A DNA stretch of 64,000 nucleotides from Rufibacter sp. DG15C (GCF_001577755.1 NZ_CP010776.1:1612001-1676000); one strand, 5' to 3'. Shown: positions 23,997-33,037, counted from the first letter of the stretch. Notes: generated from the letters alone by a model not told the origin. A program made the numbers and translations.

Positions 23997-25334
23997 TTAG
24001 GCCTCCTTGTTCAGGGGCCACGTAAAGTGCATGGCCGTGCCTCTGCCATGAGACTCTACCCAAACGGCGCCGTTTTTCTCCTGTACAATCTTCTTGACAA
24101 TGGCCAGGCCAATGCCCGTGCTGCCCGGGTGGTTGACGTCACTGGTAGTCTCAAACATATTGAAGATCTTCTCCTGGTCCTCAGGTAGGATGCCGGGCCC
24201 ATCATCTGCCACCACAAACTCCCAACGGCCGGCCTGTTCTTTCGCTGAAATGCTCAGATGCCCCACTTCCTTGTCATGGTATTTGATGGCATTGCTCACC
24301 AAGTTGCTGAAGATCTGGCGCAGGTAAATTTCCTCGGCTTCCAATATGGGCAAATCCTTGGCCACCTCTACCGTAAAGGCTGTTGGTATGGCCAGACCAG
24401 AAAGCACGCTGTCCAGCAGTTCCTGTACATCAATCTGCTTGAGGGGTATCTGTTGCATGCCCGTTAGCGAATACTCCAGCACGTCTCTAATGAGGTGGTC
24501 CATGCGGGTAATCTGCAGTTGCACCATGGGCAAGATGGCCTCTGCCTCTTCTTTAGAGTCATCGGTCAAGAAATCTGACATGGCCTCTGTGAGCCCGATG
24601 AGGTTCTGCAGCGGGGCCTTTAAGTCATGCGTGATGGTATGGGCAAACTCATCCAGAGTTTTGTTGACGCGCTGTAGCTGCAAGTTTTTGTGGTCACGTT
24701 CCAGTAAGAGCGCATTGATCTCTTGGTTGGAGGTCTGCAGTTCTTCGTTTAGGTGCCTGATTTGCTGCAACTGGTACTCTGCCTCAATAGTGCGTACGCG
24801 CAGCTGCTCCATAAGCTCAATGAGCTGCATGTTCTGGCGTTTAATCTCGGCGTAGGGAGAGATCTCGGGCTCCAGGTTGAAATAGTCTGACCATCCCTTG
24901 AGAATGGCCGGATTGATGGGTGGGTGGTTGGCCGGAATCTGCTTCTGCAAACGCACCCGCGTGCCCCGCTCAAAATCACTCTCTACCTGAAATATATCTA
25001 CCAGTTTACGCGAACTGTAAATGCCTTGCCCTTTGCTGCCAGTAGGGGTGAACCGGCGGTCCAGAATCTCAGTGAGGTTGGGAATGCCCCGGCCCCGGTC
25101 TGTAATGTAGGCTTCCAGGAACAGGATTCCTCTGCTCTCTAAAACACTGAACCGGATGAGGCCTTCGCCCACATGTTCCATCACGTTGCGGCAAATCTCT
25201 GAGACCGCCGTGGCAAACTTGGTCTGTCCCGCCACGGGCAAGCCGGTGAACTGTGACAGCTGCATGGCGCGGTTGTACGCTAGTACCACGTCCAGTTCGT
25301 TCTGCAGTTTAATGGAAATGATGGGTTGATTCAT
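23997..25334 (-). CDS. Hybrid sensor: RsbT-like ATPase domain plus histidine kinase
   Basis: A 445-residue soluble protein. Residues 1-130 form a GHKL ATPase like RsbT/anti-sigma factors (VSEICRNVMEHV, then DRGRGIPN and GQGIYSSRKLVD). A coiled coil follows (about 165-228), then a HisKA domain with phospho-acceptor His236 in THDLKAPLQN. The C-terminal HATPase has NLVSNAIKYH, DDGPGILPED and GIGLAIVKKI. No membrane or PAS domain is present, so input should come from cytoplasmic partners, presumably the stressosome through the RsbT-like part. It is the last gene of the rsbR-S-T operon, 8 bp after the PP2C gene. Confidence 0.88.
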   Translation of the reverse strand: MNQPIISIKLQNELDVVLAYNRAMQLSQFTGLPVAGQTKFATAVSEICRNVMEHVGEGLIRFSVLESRGILFLEAYITDRGRGIPNLTEILDRRFTPTGSKGQGIYSSRKLVDIFQVESDFERGTRVRLQKQIPANHPPINPAILKGWSDYFNLEPEISPYAEIKRQNMQLIELMEQLRVRTIEAEYQLQQIRHLNEELQTSNQEINALLLERDHKNLQLQRVNKTLDEFAHTITHDLKAPLQNLIGLTEAMSDFLTDDSKEEAEAILPMVQLQITRMDHLIRDVLEYSLTGMQQIPLKQIDVQELLDSVLSGLAIPTAFTVEVAKDLPILEAEEIYLRQIFSNLVSNAIKYHDKEVGHLSISAKEQAGRWEFVVADDGPGILPEDQEKIFNMFETTSDVNHPGSTGIGLAIVKKIVQEKNGAVWVESHGRGTAMHFTWPLNKEA

Positions 25335-25342
25335 TGCTAAGG

Positions 25343-26386
25343 TTATACCGTGGCGCGTACTACTATCACCAACGAGTCATCTAAGGTGCGGGTATTGTCT
25401 TTATACAGCACGGCCGCTATCAGTGTTGGATCATGGCGCGTGAGTTCTGGATATTTAGTGAAATCCCAACGTGTTTTAAGGCCGTCTGAGTGTAACACTA
25501 ACATGGTTTGGCCGCTCCAGTTATGCTGGTGGTCATGGATGGTGGTAGGGACTGCCATGCCCAGCGTGCCGTTGTAAGAAAGCAGGTTTTTGGTAGCGCC
25601 CGGTTGGAACAGACGCCCGCTTATGTTGCCCACTCCGCAGAATAACAACTGGCCTGACTCTGAGTTCCAATTAGCGATGGCGCCCACTGCGCCGCGGGTC
25701 TTTTTAATGGTGGCATGAATCTCCCGCAGCATGGTAGAAGGAGATTCTTTGGGTTGCTGTAAAAACGCCTTGATGCCTTGGTTGGACGCCTCATGGGCGT
25801 TCTCCCCATGGCCCAGGCCATCTAAGATCAACAAATAAGCACCGTCTTGGGAGAGCCGCATGCTCCAGCCGTCTCCGCTCACTTTCTCCCCGGGCTTGGG
25901 CACCATCACGGCCCCTACCTGAAATTTATGTTCGGCTCTGGCGGCAGATTTGGGTGCTTTGCCTTTGCGGTAAATGCGGGATAAGACAACAACGCCCAAC
26001 TCACGCTTAGAGTAGATGTCAAAGAAATCTGACTGTCGTTTAATGGCGCCCAGCCCTTGGCCCATGCTGCCGTAGGTAGACACGCCGTCTTCCATCATGC
26101 GTTGCAGGTCTGCCATGCCTGGGCCATTGTCCAGGCATAGCACCTCAATGCCGCAGGATTTTCCATTCTCTTCGCAGATGGGTTTTACCAACAGCTCGCC
26201 GCCTTTTGCGCCGGCGTGCTTAAGTAAATTAGTAGCCATTTCAGTGACCACTAGGTTTACCCGGCCAATCTCAGCCTCCGTAAAGCCAATAGTCTCCGCT
26301 ACCTTGCCAATGTCTCTCCTGACAATGTTGAGGAAGCTCCTGTCTGCTAACAGAAAATGTTGGTGTGCGTCAAAATTAAAGTCCAT
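25343..26386 (-). CDS. Anti-sigma-type ATPase fused to PP2C phosphatase (RsbX-like)
   Basis: Residues 1-140 are an RsbW/RsbT-like GHKL ATPase (VVTEMATNLLKHAGA near 47-61, DNGPGM near 86-91, GQGLGAIKR near 109). Residues 155-347 form a PP2C/SpoIIE-type phosphatase with metal-binding Asp in LLILDGLGHG (186-194), GVGNISGR, HSDGLKTRW and DDSLVIVV. In stressosome systems RsbX dephosphorylates RsbR and RsbS to reset the complex, and this is the expected job here. The gene overlaps rsbT by 11 bp, indicating translational coupling. Confidence 0.88.
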   Translation of the reverse strand: MDFNFDAHQHFLLADRSFLNIVRRDIGKVAETIGFTEAEIGRVNLVVTEMATNLLKHAGAKGGELLVKPICEENGKSCGIEVLCLDNGPGMADLQRMMEDGVSTYGSMGQGLGAIKRQSDFFDIYSKRELGVVVLSRIYRKGKAPKSAARAEHKFQVGAVMVPKPGEKVSGDGWSMRLSQDGAYLLILDGLGHGENAHEASNQGIKAFLQQPKESPSTMLREIHATIKKTRGAVGAIANWNSESGQLLFCGVGNISGRLFQPGATKNLLSYNGTLGMAVPTTIHDHQHNWSGQTMLVLHSDGLKTRWDFTKYPELTRHDPTLIAAVLYKDNTRTLDDSLVIVVRATV

Positions 26387-26789
26387 TTTTCCACCGGATT
26401 ATGGTGACTGTGGTTCCTTTGCCAGGCTCGCTTTTGATGTCAAATTCATTCACAAGCCGTTTGGCGCCCGGTAAGCCCAAGCCTAAACTCTTTCCAGTTG
26501 AATAACCATCTTTCATGGCTAAGGTTATGTCTTGTATGCCGGGCCCCTCGTCAATGAACGACAGGCGCACGCCAGGTATGCTATTGCGGCTCACCACTTC
26601 TAGATGGGTGATGCCGCCGCCGCCGTACCTAAGCATGTTGCGTACCAGCTCACTGGCGGCCGTCATGAGCTTGGTCTGGTTGACCAGACTCATGCCTATC
26701 TTGGTGGCTATTTCTTTGATGCGGTTCCTGAACAGAATCACATCCTGTTCTTTCTGGATGGGAAGCTTCTCCTTAGATAAAACTATCAT
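26376..26789 (-). CDS. rsbT: RsbT, stressosome serine/threonine switch kinase
   Basis: A 137-residue GHKL-fold kinase: MTAASELVRNMLRYGGGG (N box), DEGPGIQD (G1), YSTGKSLGLGLPGAKRLV (G2) and a C-terminal GTTVTIIRW strand. RsbT phosphorylates RsbS and RsbR under stress and is then released to a downstream partner. I chose the ATG at 26789, with GAAGAGGG about seven bases upstream, over an ATG at 26810; it overlaps the end of rsbS by 17 bp. The overlaps on both sides indicate a coupled operon. Confidence 0.92.
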   Translation of the reverse strand: MIVLSKEKLPIQKEQDVILFRNRIKEIATKIGMSLVNQTKLMTAASELVRNMLRYGGGGITHLEVVSRNSIPGVRLSFIDEGPGIQDITLAMKDGYSTGKSLGLGLPGAKRLVNEFDIKSEPGKGTTVTIIRWKNGL

Positions 26790-27171
26790 AGAGGCCCTCT
26801 TCATCTGCATCGTGGTGGCCTATTTTAGTGCTTAATAGTTCCATGCCCTGCTCTACGTCCAAAGCAGTGTGTACACCAGAAAGGGTAAGCCCCAGTTCTA
26901 CCAGCGTAATGGCTACCGCCGGTTGCATGCCCACCACCACCGTAGCCGCGTCCATAATCTTAGACATAGACGCAATGTTGCCCAGTATGCGGCCCATAAA
27001 GGAGTCTACTATACTTACGGCAGAAATATCAATCAGTACCCCTTTGGCTTCGGTTTTGCTCACCATGTTGATGAGGTCGTTCTCCAGGGTAAGGGCCAGC
27101 CGGTCATACAAGTCCACTTGAATGGTGACCAGCAGAAAGGCCCCCATTTTTAGAATAGGAATTCTTTCCAT
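26773..27171 (-). CDS. rsbS: RsbS, stressosome scaffold STAS protein
   Basis: A 132-residue single STAS domain very close to canonical RsbS as I remember it: IDISAVSIVDSFMGRILG contains the expected phosphorylated Ser57, followed by GMQPAVAITLVELGLTLSGV. With RsbR it should build the ~1.8 MDa stressosome core that sequesters RsbT. It starts 12 bp after rsbR. Residues after 115 form a short acidic tail (HHDADEEGLYDSFI). Confidence 0.93.
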   Translation of the reverse strand: MERIPILKMGAFLLVTIQVDLYDRLALTLENDLINMVSKTEAKGVLIDISAVSIVDSFMGRILGNIASMSKIMDAATVVVGMQPAVAITLVELGLTLSGVHTALDVEQGMELLSTKIGHHDADEEGLYDSFI

Positions 27172-27183
27172 AAACGCGTGCTG

Positions 27184-28071
27184 TTAAAACCCGAAACCCT
27201 TGTTGCCGCCCACTTGGCTACCTTGTGCACCGCGCATCACTTGAATGTTCAACATAGAGAAGGACATTTTCAAGGCACTGGCCAGAGAAGCTTTGGTGTA
27301 GATGTTGGTCAGGTCAATACCTAGGTGCACAATGGTCTGGGCAATCTCTGCTCTAATACCACTGATGATACACTCGGCACCCATTAAACGAGCGGCGCTC
27401 ACGGTCTTGATCAAGTGCTGTGCCACCAGTGAATCTACCGTGGGTACGCCAGAAATATCAAGGATGGCAATGCGGCTACCCGTGGCTACAATCTCCTCTA
27501 GAAGGGCTTCCATCACTACTTGCGTGCGGGCGCTGTCTAGGGTACCAATGATAGGCAAGGCTAAAATGCCTTCCCACACGCGGATAACCGGCGTAGAGAT
27601 TTCGCTCATTTCATTGGTTTGGCGCATGATCACCTCTTCGCGGCCCTTGATGTAGGTTTCCATGGCCACTATGCTCAGGCTGTCCATGATTTTGTTCACA
27701 GAGATAATCTCCTGGTACAGCGAAGACGGATCAGAGGCGAACTGCTCTACCAAGGCATTGCTCAACACCTCTTTCAGACTCAAGATATAGGCGCTGGTCT
27801 CACGCGGTGAGAAACCTTGACGAGCCCTGGAGATAGAAATCTCATTGATGAGGTCCTGCGTGTTTTCATAGCTGGCAGACTCAATGTTGTCTGACTGCGA
27901 GCTTGTAAAAGCTTTCAGGAGCGAAGTCAACAATTCATCTGACTGCTGCTGTAACTCAGACACACTCATAAGATCATCTCTTAAGGCAGCGTCTTTTATT
28001 TGATTGCCCATCCAGGCTTCCAGTAGTTGTTTTTTCTTGCCTTTTAGAAAGCTAGAAGTTTCTTTGTTCAT
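27184..28071 (-). CDS. rsbR: RsbR-type stressosome sensor protein
   Basis: A 295-residue protein with a helical N-terminal sensory part (about 1-150, RsbRD_N-like; no globin, PAS or haem motif visible) and a C-terminal STAS domain. The two phosphorylation sites of the family correspond to Ser214 in LDISGVPTVDSLVAQHL and Thr246 in GIRAEIAQTIVHLGIDL. The C-terminal 25 residues are Gly/Gln-rich (GAQGSQVGGNKGFGF), which is unusual. It is the first gene of the five-gene operon and senses an unknown signal. Confidence 0.9.
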   Translation of the reverse strand: MNKETSSFLKGKKKQLLEAWMGNQIKDAALRDDLMSVSELQQQSDELLTSLLKAFTSSQSDNIESASYENTQDLINEISISRARQGFSPRETSAYILSLKEVLSNALVEQFASDPSSLYQEIISVNKIMDSLSIVAMETYIKGREEVIMRQTNEMSEISTPVIRVWEGILALPIIGTLDSARTQVVMEALLEEIVATGSRIAILDISGVPTVDSLVAQHLIKTVSAARLMGAECIISGIRAEIAQTIVHLGIDLTNIYTKASLASALKMSFSMLNIQVMRGAQGSQVGGNKGFGF

Positions 28072-28103
28072 AGAGATGAATATAAGTGCTAGTGAAGCAA
28101 TGT

Positions 28104-28141
28104 CGTTTTTAGCCTCTTTTTCAGAAAACAGCCCGAAAACG
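28104..28141. repeat. 38-bp palindromic repeat, mixed variant
   Basis: CGTTTTTAGCC left and CAGCCCGAAAACG right: the right arm carries the gcccg form while the left does not, so pairing is imperfect. It lies upstream of rsbR. Confidence 0.8.
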
Positions 28142-28242
28142 GAATGTACAGAGGTTCTGTAAAAGTAAGAAGTTTGAGGAGAATAATGGGGCTTGCGCCC
28201 AATGTTTACAATTTGTTTAAACCACGATATGGCCTAGAACGC

Positions 28243-28277
28243 AAAATTCCCTTCCAGAGGATATGAAAGGGAATTTT
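28243..28277 (-). terminator. Terminator after the efflux permease gene
   Basis: AAAATTCCCTT pairs with AAGGGAATTTT. On the minus strand it begins 23 bp past the permease stop, and the T run forms part of the stem end. Confidence 0.6.
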
Positions 28278-28300
28278 AAATCATGCGAATGTAGGCTTGG

Positions 28301-30712
28301 TTATTCGGTTTTCAAGGCGCGTACCGGGTTGGCTAACGCCGCGCGCAAGGCTTGTACACTCACCGTGGCCAAGGCAATCAACAGCGTCAGTGCGCCGGCG
28401 GCTAAAAACACCCAGTAACTGATGTCTATGCGGTAGGTAAAGTCCTGCAACCACTTCTCCATGAAGTAGTAAGATAGCGGCGCGGCAATCACAAAGGCCA
28501 CCAACACCAACTTGGTAAAGTCTTTAGAGAACAGACCCACAATGCTAGCCGAGGAAGCACCCAGCACTTTGCGCACGCCCACTTCCTTGGTGCGCTGCGT
28601 CACCATGAAAGACACCAGCCCATACAAGCCCAAGCAACCAATCAAGATGGCAATGACGGAGAAGATTTTGAACAGGTAGGACTGGCGCGCCTCCTCCTCA
28701 TAAAACTGCGCGATGGTATCATCCAGAAACTCATAATCAAACACGTCATCTGGGTAGGCGGTGGACCAGACTTTCTGCAAATGCGCCAGTGCGGCCTTGC
28801 TGTTTTTAGCCTCAATTTTAGCGTTCACATAAAAGTAAAACTGACTGAATGTGCTCATGGCCACCGGAGAAAGCTCTTCGCGCAGCGAGGTCACGTGAAA
28901 GTCTTTGATGACGCCCACAATAGGTCCTTCGGTCTGGCCGCCGTTAATCTGTAGCTTCTTGCCTATGGCGTTCTGCGGATTGGTTTCGCCCACTCTTTTC
29001 AGGAACGTTTCATTGACCACAAACTCCTGCATGGTGTCATTCTTCTCATACATGCGGCCCGCTATCAAGGGAATATTAAACGTCTTGAGGTAGTGCTCAT
29101 CTGCTAGCTTCATGTTCACGTCAAAATTGCGGTTGATGGAGAAGTCATCATAGCGCAGGGACATGTTCATGTCAATGTTAGACGAAGGCGGGGCCAGGGC
29201 GAAAGAAGTGGATTTAATAGCCGGGTGCGCCTCTAGCTGCGGACGCAGCGCCATCAAATCCTTGGCTTTGCCAGAAGGCACCAGCATGGTCACAATGGCT
29301 TCCTTGTCAAAGCCAAGAGAGGCAGACCTGAAATACTCCATCTGGTTGTGCACAATGATTGTGCAGATAATCAATACCTGGCAGATGGTGAACTGCAACA
29401 CCACCAACACCTGGCGCAAGGAGAGACCTGCCGTGCGCGCCGTGGCCACTTTGCTCTTTAGCGCCGAGATAGGCTGGAAGCCAGACAAGACCAAGGCAGG
29501 GTAGAAGCCTGCAAAAAACGTAACGGCCAGCAACACCAATAGCAGGAACCCAAGCACATCTGGGCTGTTGCCCATGTGGAGCTCTATCTGGATTTCCAGG
29601 AGCTCATTTAAGAAGGGGATCAAGAGCTCAGCCAGCACAATGGAGAGAAAGACAGCCAATAAGGTGATAAGGGCTGTCTCTCCCAGAAACTGCGTCATCA
29701 ATTGGGTTCTGCTAGCGCCCAGCACCTTGCGCATGCCCACTTCTTTGGCCCGGCGCAACGCCTGCGCCGTTGCCAGGTTCACAAAGTTGATAGAGGCCAC
29801 CAGAATAAGGAACAAGCCAATGAGGCTAAGGCTCCAGAGCGTGGTTTTGCTTACGGTCCTCCCTGTGAAATTGCCATAGCGTTCATCAAAATGGACGGTT
29901 GTCAACGGCTGGAAAGTATAGCGTTCGTTTTCACCCGGCTGGCGCGGCCTGTATTTGGCAACCACCTCATTTAACCGGTCTTCGGCTTGTTTAATGGAGG
30001 CGCCCTCTGGCATCGCGAAAAACACCTGCTGGTTGCTGTTGGTGCTGTTCCAGGAGTCATTCATGAAGGCGTTGATTTTCTTGGATGACTCATAGTCAAT
30101 CAACATGGAATAAGGCAAGTCTGTGGTGGCCGGTGCGTCTGGGATGACGCCGGTCACCTTCAAATTAATGAGGTTGTTCATGCGAATGACTTGGCCTACC
30201 GCGTTCTGCCCCGGGAAGAATTTTTCTGCAGAGGTTTTAGTAAGCAGTATCGTGTGCAGGTCCTTGATGGCCTCTTTGCCGTTGACCCCAGCCGTCTCAA
30301 TGTCAAACAGGTCAAAGAACGCTGGCTCTACAAACAGGATCTGCTTGTCTTCCCTAAATTTTTTAACGGCGCCTTTGCCGTCTTTCGGGGTGATGGCAAA
30401 CGTACCGCCTTCCTCGTTGTACACATGGGTGGCAGGCTTTAGCTCAGGTAACGTGGTTTTGAAGGTGGCCAACATGGGATAGGGCGTCCCCGACGAATGG
30501 GTAGGGCCAGTCTGGGCCATCTTGTCCACGTTGATGCGGTAGATGCGTTCTGCCTTGCTGTGGTGGGCATTGAAACTCAGCTCATAACGCACTACCAAAA
30601 AGATAAGCAGACTGCAGGTAATACCTAGTGCCAGCCCAATCACATTGAGCATAGTATACCCGAGGTGCCGGTGCAACGTGCGCACCGCCACTAAAAAGTA
30701 GTTCTTTAACAT
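28301..30712 (-). CDS. MacB/FtsX-type ABC transporter permease, long form
   Basis: An 803-residue permease of the two-module Bacteroidota type. It has an N-terminal helix (about 20-40) and a large periplasmic domain (about 50-280). Three helices follow (about 290-400), with ALRRAKEVGMRKVLGASRTQ at the first FtsX module. A second periplasmic domain and a second set of helices come next, with the matching VTQRTKEVGVRKVLGASSAS. Together with the ATPase and adaptor genes upstream it forms a tripartite efflux or lipoprotein/peptide export system. It is 12 bp behind the ATPase gene. The substrate is unknown. Confidence 0.9.
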   Translation of the reverse strand: MLKNYFLVAVRTLHRHLGYTMLNVIGLALGITCSLLIFLVVRYELSFNAHHSKAERIYRINVDKMAQTGPTHSSGTPYPMLATFKTTLPELKPATHVYNEEGGTFAITPKDGKGAVKKFREDKQILFVEPAFFDLFDIETAGVNGKEAIKDLHTILLTKTSAEKFFPGQNAVGQVIRMNNLINLKVTGVIPDAPATTDLPYSMLIDYESSKKINAFMNDSWNSTNSNQQVFFAMPEGASIKQAEDRLNEVVAKYRPRQPGENERYTFQPLTTVHFDERYGNFTGRTVSKTTLWSLSLIGLFLILVASINFVNLATAQALRRAKEVGMRKVLGASRTQLMTQFLGETALITLLAVFLSIVLAELLIPFLNELLEIQIELHMGNSPDVLGFLLLVLLAVTFFAGFYPALVLSGFQPISALKSKVATARTAGLSLRQVLVVLQFTICQVLIICTIIVHNQMEYFRSASLGFDKEAIVTMLVPSGKAKDLMALRPQLEAHPAIKSTSFALAPPSSNIDMNMSLRYDDFSINRNFDVNMKLADEHYLKTFNIPLIAGRMYEKNDTMQEFVVNETFLKRVGETNPQNAIGKKLQINGGQTEGPIVGVIKDFHVTSLREELSPVAMSTFSQFYFYVNAKIEAKNSKAALAHLQKVWSTAYPDDVFDYEFLDDTIAQFYEEEARQSYLFKIFSVIAILIGCLGLYGLVSFMVTQRTKEVGVRKVLGASSASIVGLFSKDFTKLVLVAFVIAAPLSYYFMEKWLQDFTYRIDISYWVFLAAGALTLLIALATVSVQALRAALANPVRALKTE

Positions 30713-30724
30713 GTCTGGTAGGGT

Positions 30725-31414
30725 TTAGAGAATAGCCAGTTCTTTCACATTCTCAGAGATAATCTGTCCGTCAAACAGGTTCACAATGCGGTGCGCAAAG
30801 TCAGCGTCTGAAGGGGAGTGGGTCACCATCACAATGGTAGTGCCCTGCTCATTCAAACCGCTCAAAAGCTGCATCACTTCCTGCCCGTGCGCCGAGTCCA
30901 GATTCCCCGTCGGCTCATCCGCCAGTAACAGTTCTGGTTTAGAAATCACGGCGCGGGCAATGGCTACCCGCTGTTGCTGACCACCTGATAGTTGCTGCGG
31001 GAAGTGGTTTCTGCGGTGGGCAATCTGCATCTGCTCCAGGGCCTGCTCCACGCGCTGCTTGCGCTCGGCGTTGCCAATCTTTAAGTAAATCAAAGGCAGT
31101 TCCACGTTTTCATAGACCGTCAGCTCATCAATCAAATTGAAGCTCTGGAACACAAACCCAATGTGCTTCTTGCGTAGGTTGGCCCGCTGGCGCTCATTGC
31201 ACTTGGAGATTTCCTGCTCCAGAAAGTAGAACTCGCCACTGCTGGGGTTGTCCAGCAAACCGATGATGTTGAGCAAAGTAGATTTACCACAGCCCGAGGG
31301 TCCCATGATGGCCACAAACTCACCTTTGCGCACGTGCAGGTTCACGTTGACCAGTGCCGTAGTTTCCACTTCATCAGTGGTGTATTTTTTCTGAAGGTTT
31401 ACAGTTCTTAACAT
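30725..31414 (-). CDS. ABC transporter ATPase, MacB/LolD family
   Basis: A 229-residue ATPase with Walker A GPSGCGKST, Q-loop FVFQSFNLIDELT, signature LSGGQQQR, Walker B LLLADEPTGNLD and H-loop VMVTHSP. The FNLIDELTVYENVELPLIY segment is typical of MacB/LolD ATPases that drive FtsX-type permeases. The ATG at 31414 (MLRTVNLQKKY) was chosen because the upstream 16 codons have no family character. Confidence 0.92.
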   Translation of the reverse strand: MLRTVNLQKKYTTDEVETTALVNVNLHVRKGEFVAIMGPSGCGKSTLLNIIGLLDNPSSGEFYFLEQEISKCNERQRANLRKKHIGFVFQSFNLIDELTVYENVELPLIYLKIGNAERKQRVEQALEQMQIAHRRNHFPQQLSGGQQQRVAIARAVISKPELLLADEPTGNLDSAHGQEVMQLLSGLNEQGTTIVMVTHSPSDADFAHRIVNLFDGQIISENVKELAIL

Positions 31415-31481
31415 AGCTCTATTCTTGATTGCTAATGGTTCTTTGTTACAGCGCGTTTGCACTCGTTTTTCTTTCTTTTTC

Positions 31482-31510
31482 GTCCCCCTTTGAAGGGGGT
31501 AGGGGGATGA
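31482..31510. repeat. CCCCCTTTGAAGGGGG repeat, copy 2
   Basis: Same cccctttgaagggggtaggg core as at 12066, between the adaptor and ATPase genes of the efflux operon, directly beside a 38-bp palindrome. Confidence 0.75.
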
Positions 31511-31533
31511 TTACTCTTGCTAATAATTCACTT

Positions 31534-31571
31534 CGTTTTTGGTCTATTTTACGGAAAACAGGCCAAAAACG
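31534..31571. repeat. 38-bp palindromic repeat inside the efflux operon
   Basis: Left arm cgtttttggtctatttt, right arm GAAAACAGGCCAAAAACG intact. It starts three bases past the adaptor stop (minus strand), so a hairpin there would separate the adaptor from the ATPase message. Confidence 0.85.
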
Positions 31572-31574
31572 GGT

Positions 31575-32825
31575 TTACTTCAGTTCCAGTCTATCCGTGT
31601 TGTTGTAAGCGTCATATGAGGAAATAACCACTTGCTCGCCGGGCTTCAGGCCATCCAACACCTCATAGTATTCTGGGTTCTGGCGGCCTAACCTAATATC
31701 CCGCTTGGTGGCAAACTTACCCGACTCATCCAGCACGTACACCCAGGCCCCACCGGTGCTTTGGTAAAATCCGCCGCGTGACAACAGCACCGCCGGTGCC
31801 GGGTCAGAAAGCTGTAGCCGTATCTGTAAAGTCTGGCCACGTCTGATACCTTCGGGCACCTTGCCGATGAACTTCATGTCCACGGGAAATTTACCGTTGG
31901 TCACCTCTGAGTACACTAGGGAAATCTCCAGCGGATAGCTCTGGCCGTTGTAGGTGAACTCCCCGCGCTGGCCGGCAAACACGCGGCTCACGTAGTGCTG
32001 GTCCAGTTCGGCCTTCACCTTGAAGCCGCTCAGGTCATCTATCTGCCCGATGATTTGCCCCGCCTGCACCGGCGTGCCTAGTTCTACTTGAATGGAGGAC
32101 AGCTGTCCCGAGATGGGCGCTTTGATGTACAGGTTCTTAAGGTTGTCCTCCATCATCCGCAGGTTTCTACTGGTGCGGGAGATGGTGGTCTCCAGTTGCG
32201 CTATCTGCTGGCGGGCGTTGTTCTCCTCAAACTTTTGGCTTTCTTGCTCAATCTGGTACTCGGCTTTGAGGCGCTCGTAGTCTCTCTTGTAGTTGAAGAA
32301 CTCCTGCTGAGAAACGGCCTTGGCCTCATACAGGGAGATGTTGCGCTGGTACAGGTCCTTGGCGGCGTCTACCTGCGCGGCCAGCGTGGCCAGTCTTCTT
32401 CTTAGGTTGAATTTGTTCTGCTGGAGGCTCAGCTTAGAATTCTGCAGGTTGTTGATGAGGTCATTCATGAGCGTTTCCTGGTTCATGAAGTCCAGGACTA
32501 GGCGGTTGTTGTTGAGCTTCAGGATTGGGTCGCCTTGTTTCACGGGCTTGCCGCCCTCCAGGTATTTCTCCTCTACGGTCCCGCCCTCTACGGCCGGTAT
32601 CACAATGGTCTTGATGGGGTGCACCGTGCCGTCAATGGGGATGAATTCCTGAAAGGAACCCTGGCTCACGGTGGCCATGGTAATCTTCTGGCTCTCCACG
32701 TTCAGCTTGGAGCTGTTGTCTGCGATGGCCAGGTAGTAGGTCAAGAAAGCTATCACGCCCACGGCCAAGGTGATTAAGGCTATTTTCTTGGGTGTCCAGC
32801 GTTTTTTCTCAATGATGCGGTCCAT
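31575..32825 (-). CDS. HlyD/RND-type periplasmic adaptor of the efflux system
   Basis: A 416-residue membrane-fusion protein: one N-terminal helix (about 15-35), a biotinyl-lipoyl half (IPAVEGGTVEEKYLEGGKPV), a long coiled-coil hairpin (about 110-245, Gln/Leu/Lys rich), the second lipoyl half (IKAPISGQLSSIQVELGTPV), a beta-barrel and a C-terminal membrane-proximal domain (VLDGLKPGEQVVISSY). It bridges inner-membrane transporter and outer-membrane channel; no TolC-like gene is in view. It is the first gene of the operon and is preceded by a sigma-54-type promoter and paired inverted repeats. Confidence 0.9.
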   Translation of the reverse strand: MDRIIEKKRWTPKKIALITLAVGVIAFLTYYLAIADNSSKLNVESQKITMATVSQGSFQEFIPIDGTVHPIKTIVIPAVEGGTVEEKYLEGGKPVKQGDPILKLNNNRLVLDFMNQETLMNDLINNLQNSKLSLQQNKFNLRRRLATLAAQVDAAKDLYQRNISLYEAKAVSQQEFFNYKRDYERLKAEYQIEQESQKFEENNARQQIAQLETTISRTSRNLRMMEDNLKNLYIKAPISGQLSSIQVELGTPVQAGQIIGQIDDLSGFKVKAELDQHYVSRVFAGQRGEFTYNGQSYPLEISLVYSEVTNGKFPVDMKFIGKVPEGIRRGQTLQIRLQLSDPAPAVLLSRGGFYQSTGGAWVYVLDESGKFATKRDIRLGRQNPEYYEVLDGLKPGEQVVISSYDAYNNTDRLELK

Positions 32826-32862
32826 GGTACTTGGGTTGACTAAAATGGGTCACTCTCTTTTA

Positions 32863-32878
32863 TCCAATAGCTGTGCCA
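32863..32878 (-). promoter_or_regulatory. Sigma-54-type promoter of the efflux operon
   Basis: On the minus strand TGGCACAGCTATTGGA matches the -24/-12 consensus TGGCAC-N5-TTGCA at all but one of the core positions. It lies 38-53 bp before the adaptor start codon. Confidence 0.65.
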
Positions 32879-32930
32879 TTTTTGTAAACCTCTGAAATTC
32901 AGCGGTAAACGCAGGTGCGTTTTGTGAGGG

Positions 32931-32968
32931 TGTGCGCCAGCGGACACTCTCACGTTCACGCCTGAACA
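32931..32968. promoter_or_regulatory. Paired inverted repeats, probable enhancer-binding-protein sites
   Basis: Two sites, TGTGCGCCAGCGGACA (32931-32946) and CGTTCACGCCTGAACA (32953-32968), fit a TGTtC-N6-GgACA-type dyad and start 22 bp apart. The same kind of pair with the same 22-bp offset precedes the sigma-54 regulator gene (38856-38893). They are 55-105 bp upstream of the -24/-12 promoter, a normal place for an activator of this class. Confidence 0.6.
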
Positions 32969-32999
32969 CATCACCGGTCAATTGAACAGCTAAGAAAAC

Positions 33000-33037
33000 C
33001 GTTTTCGGCTTGTTTTCCGGAAATTAGGCCAAAAACG
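33000..33037. repeat. 38-bp palindromic repeat
   Basis: cgttttcggcttgttttc left arm and aggccaaaaacg right arm, upstream of the efflux operon regulatory sites. The remaining 33038-33182 is AT-rich with no gene seen. Confidence 0.82.
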
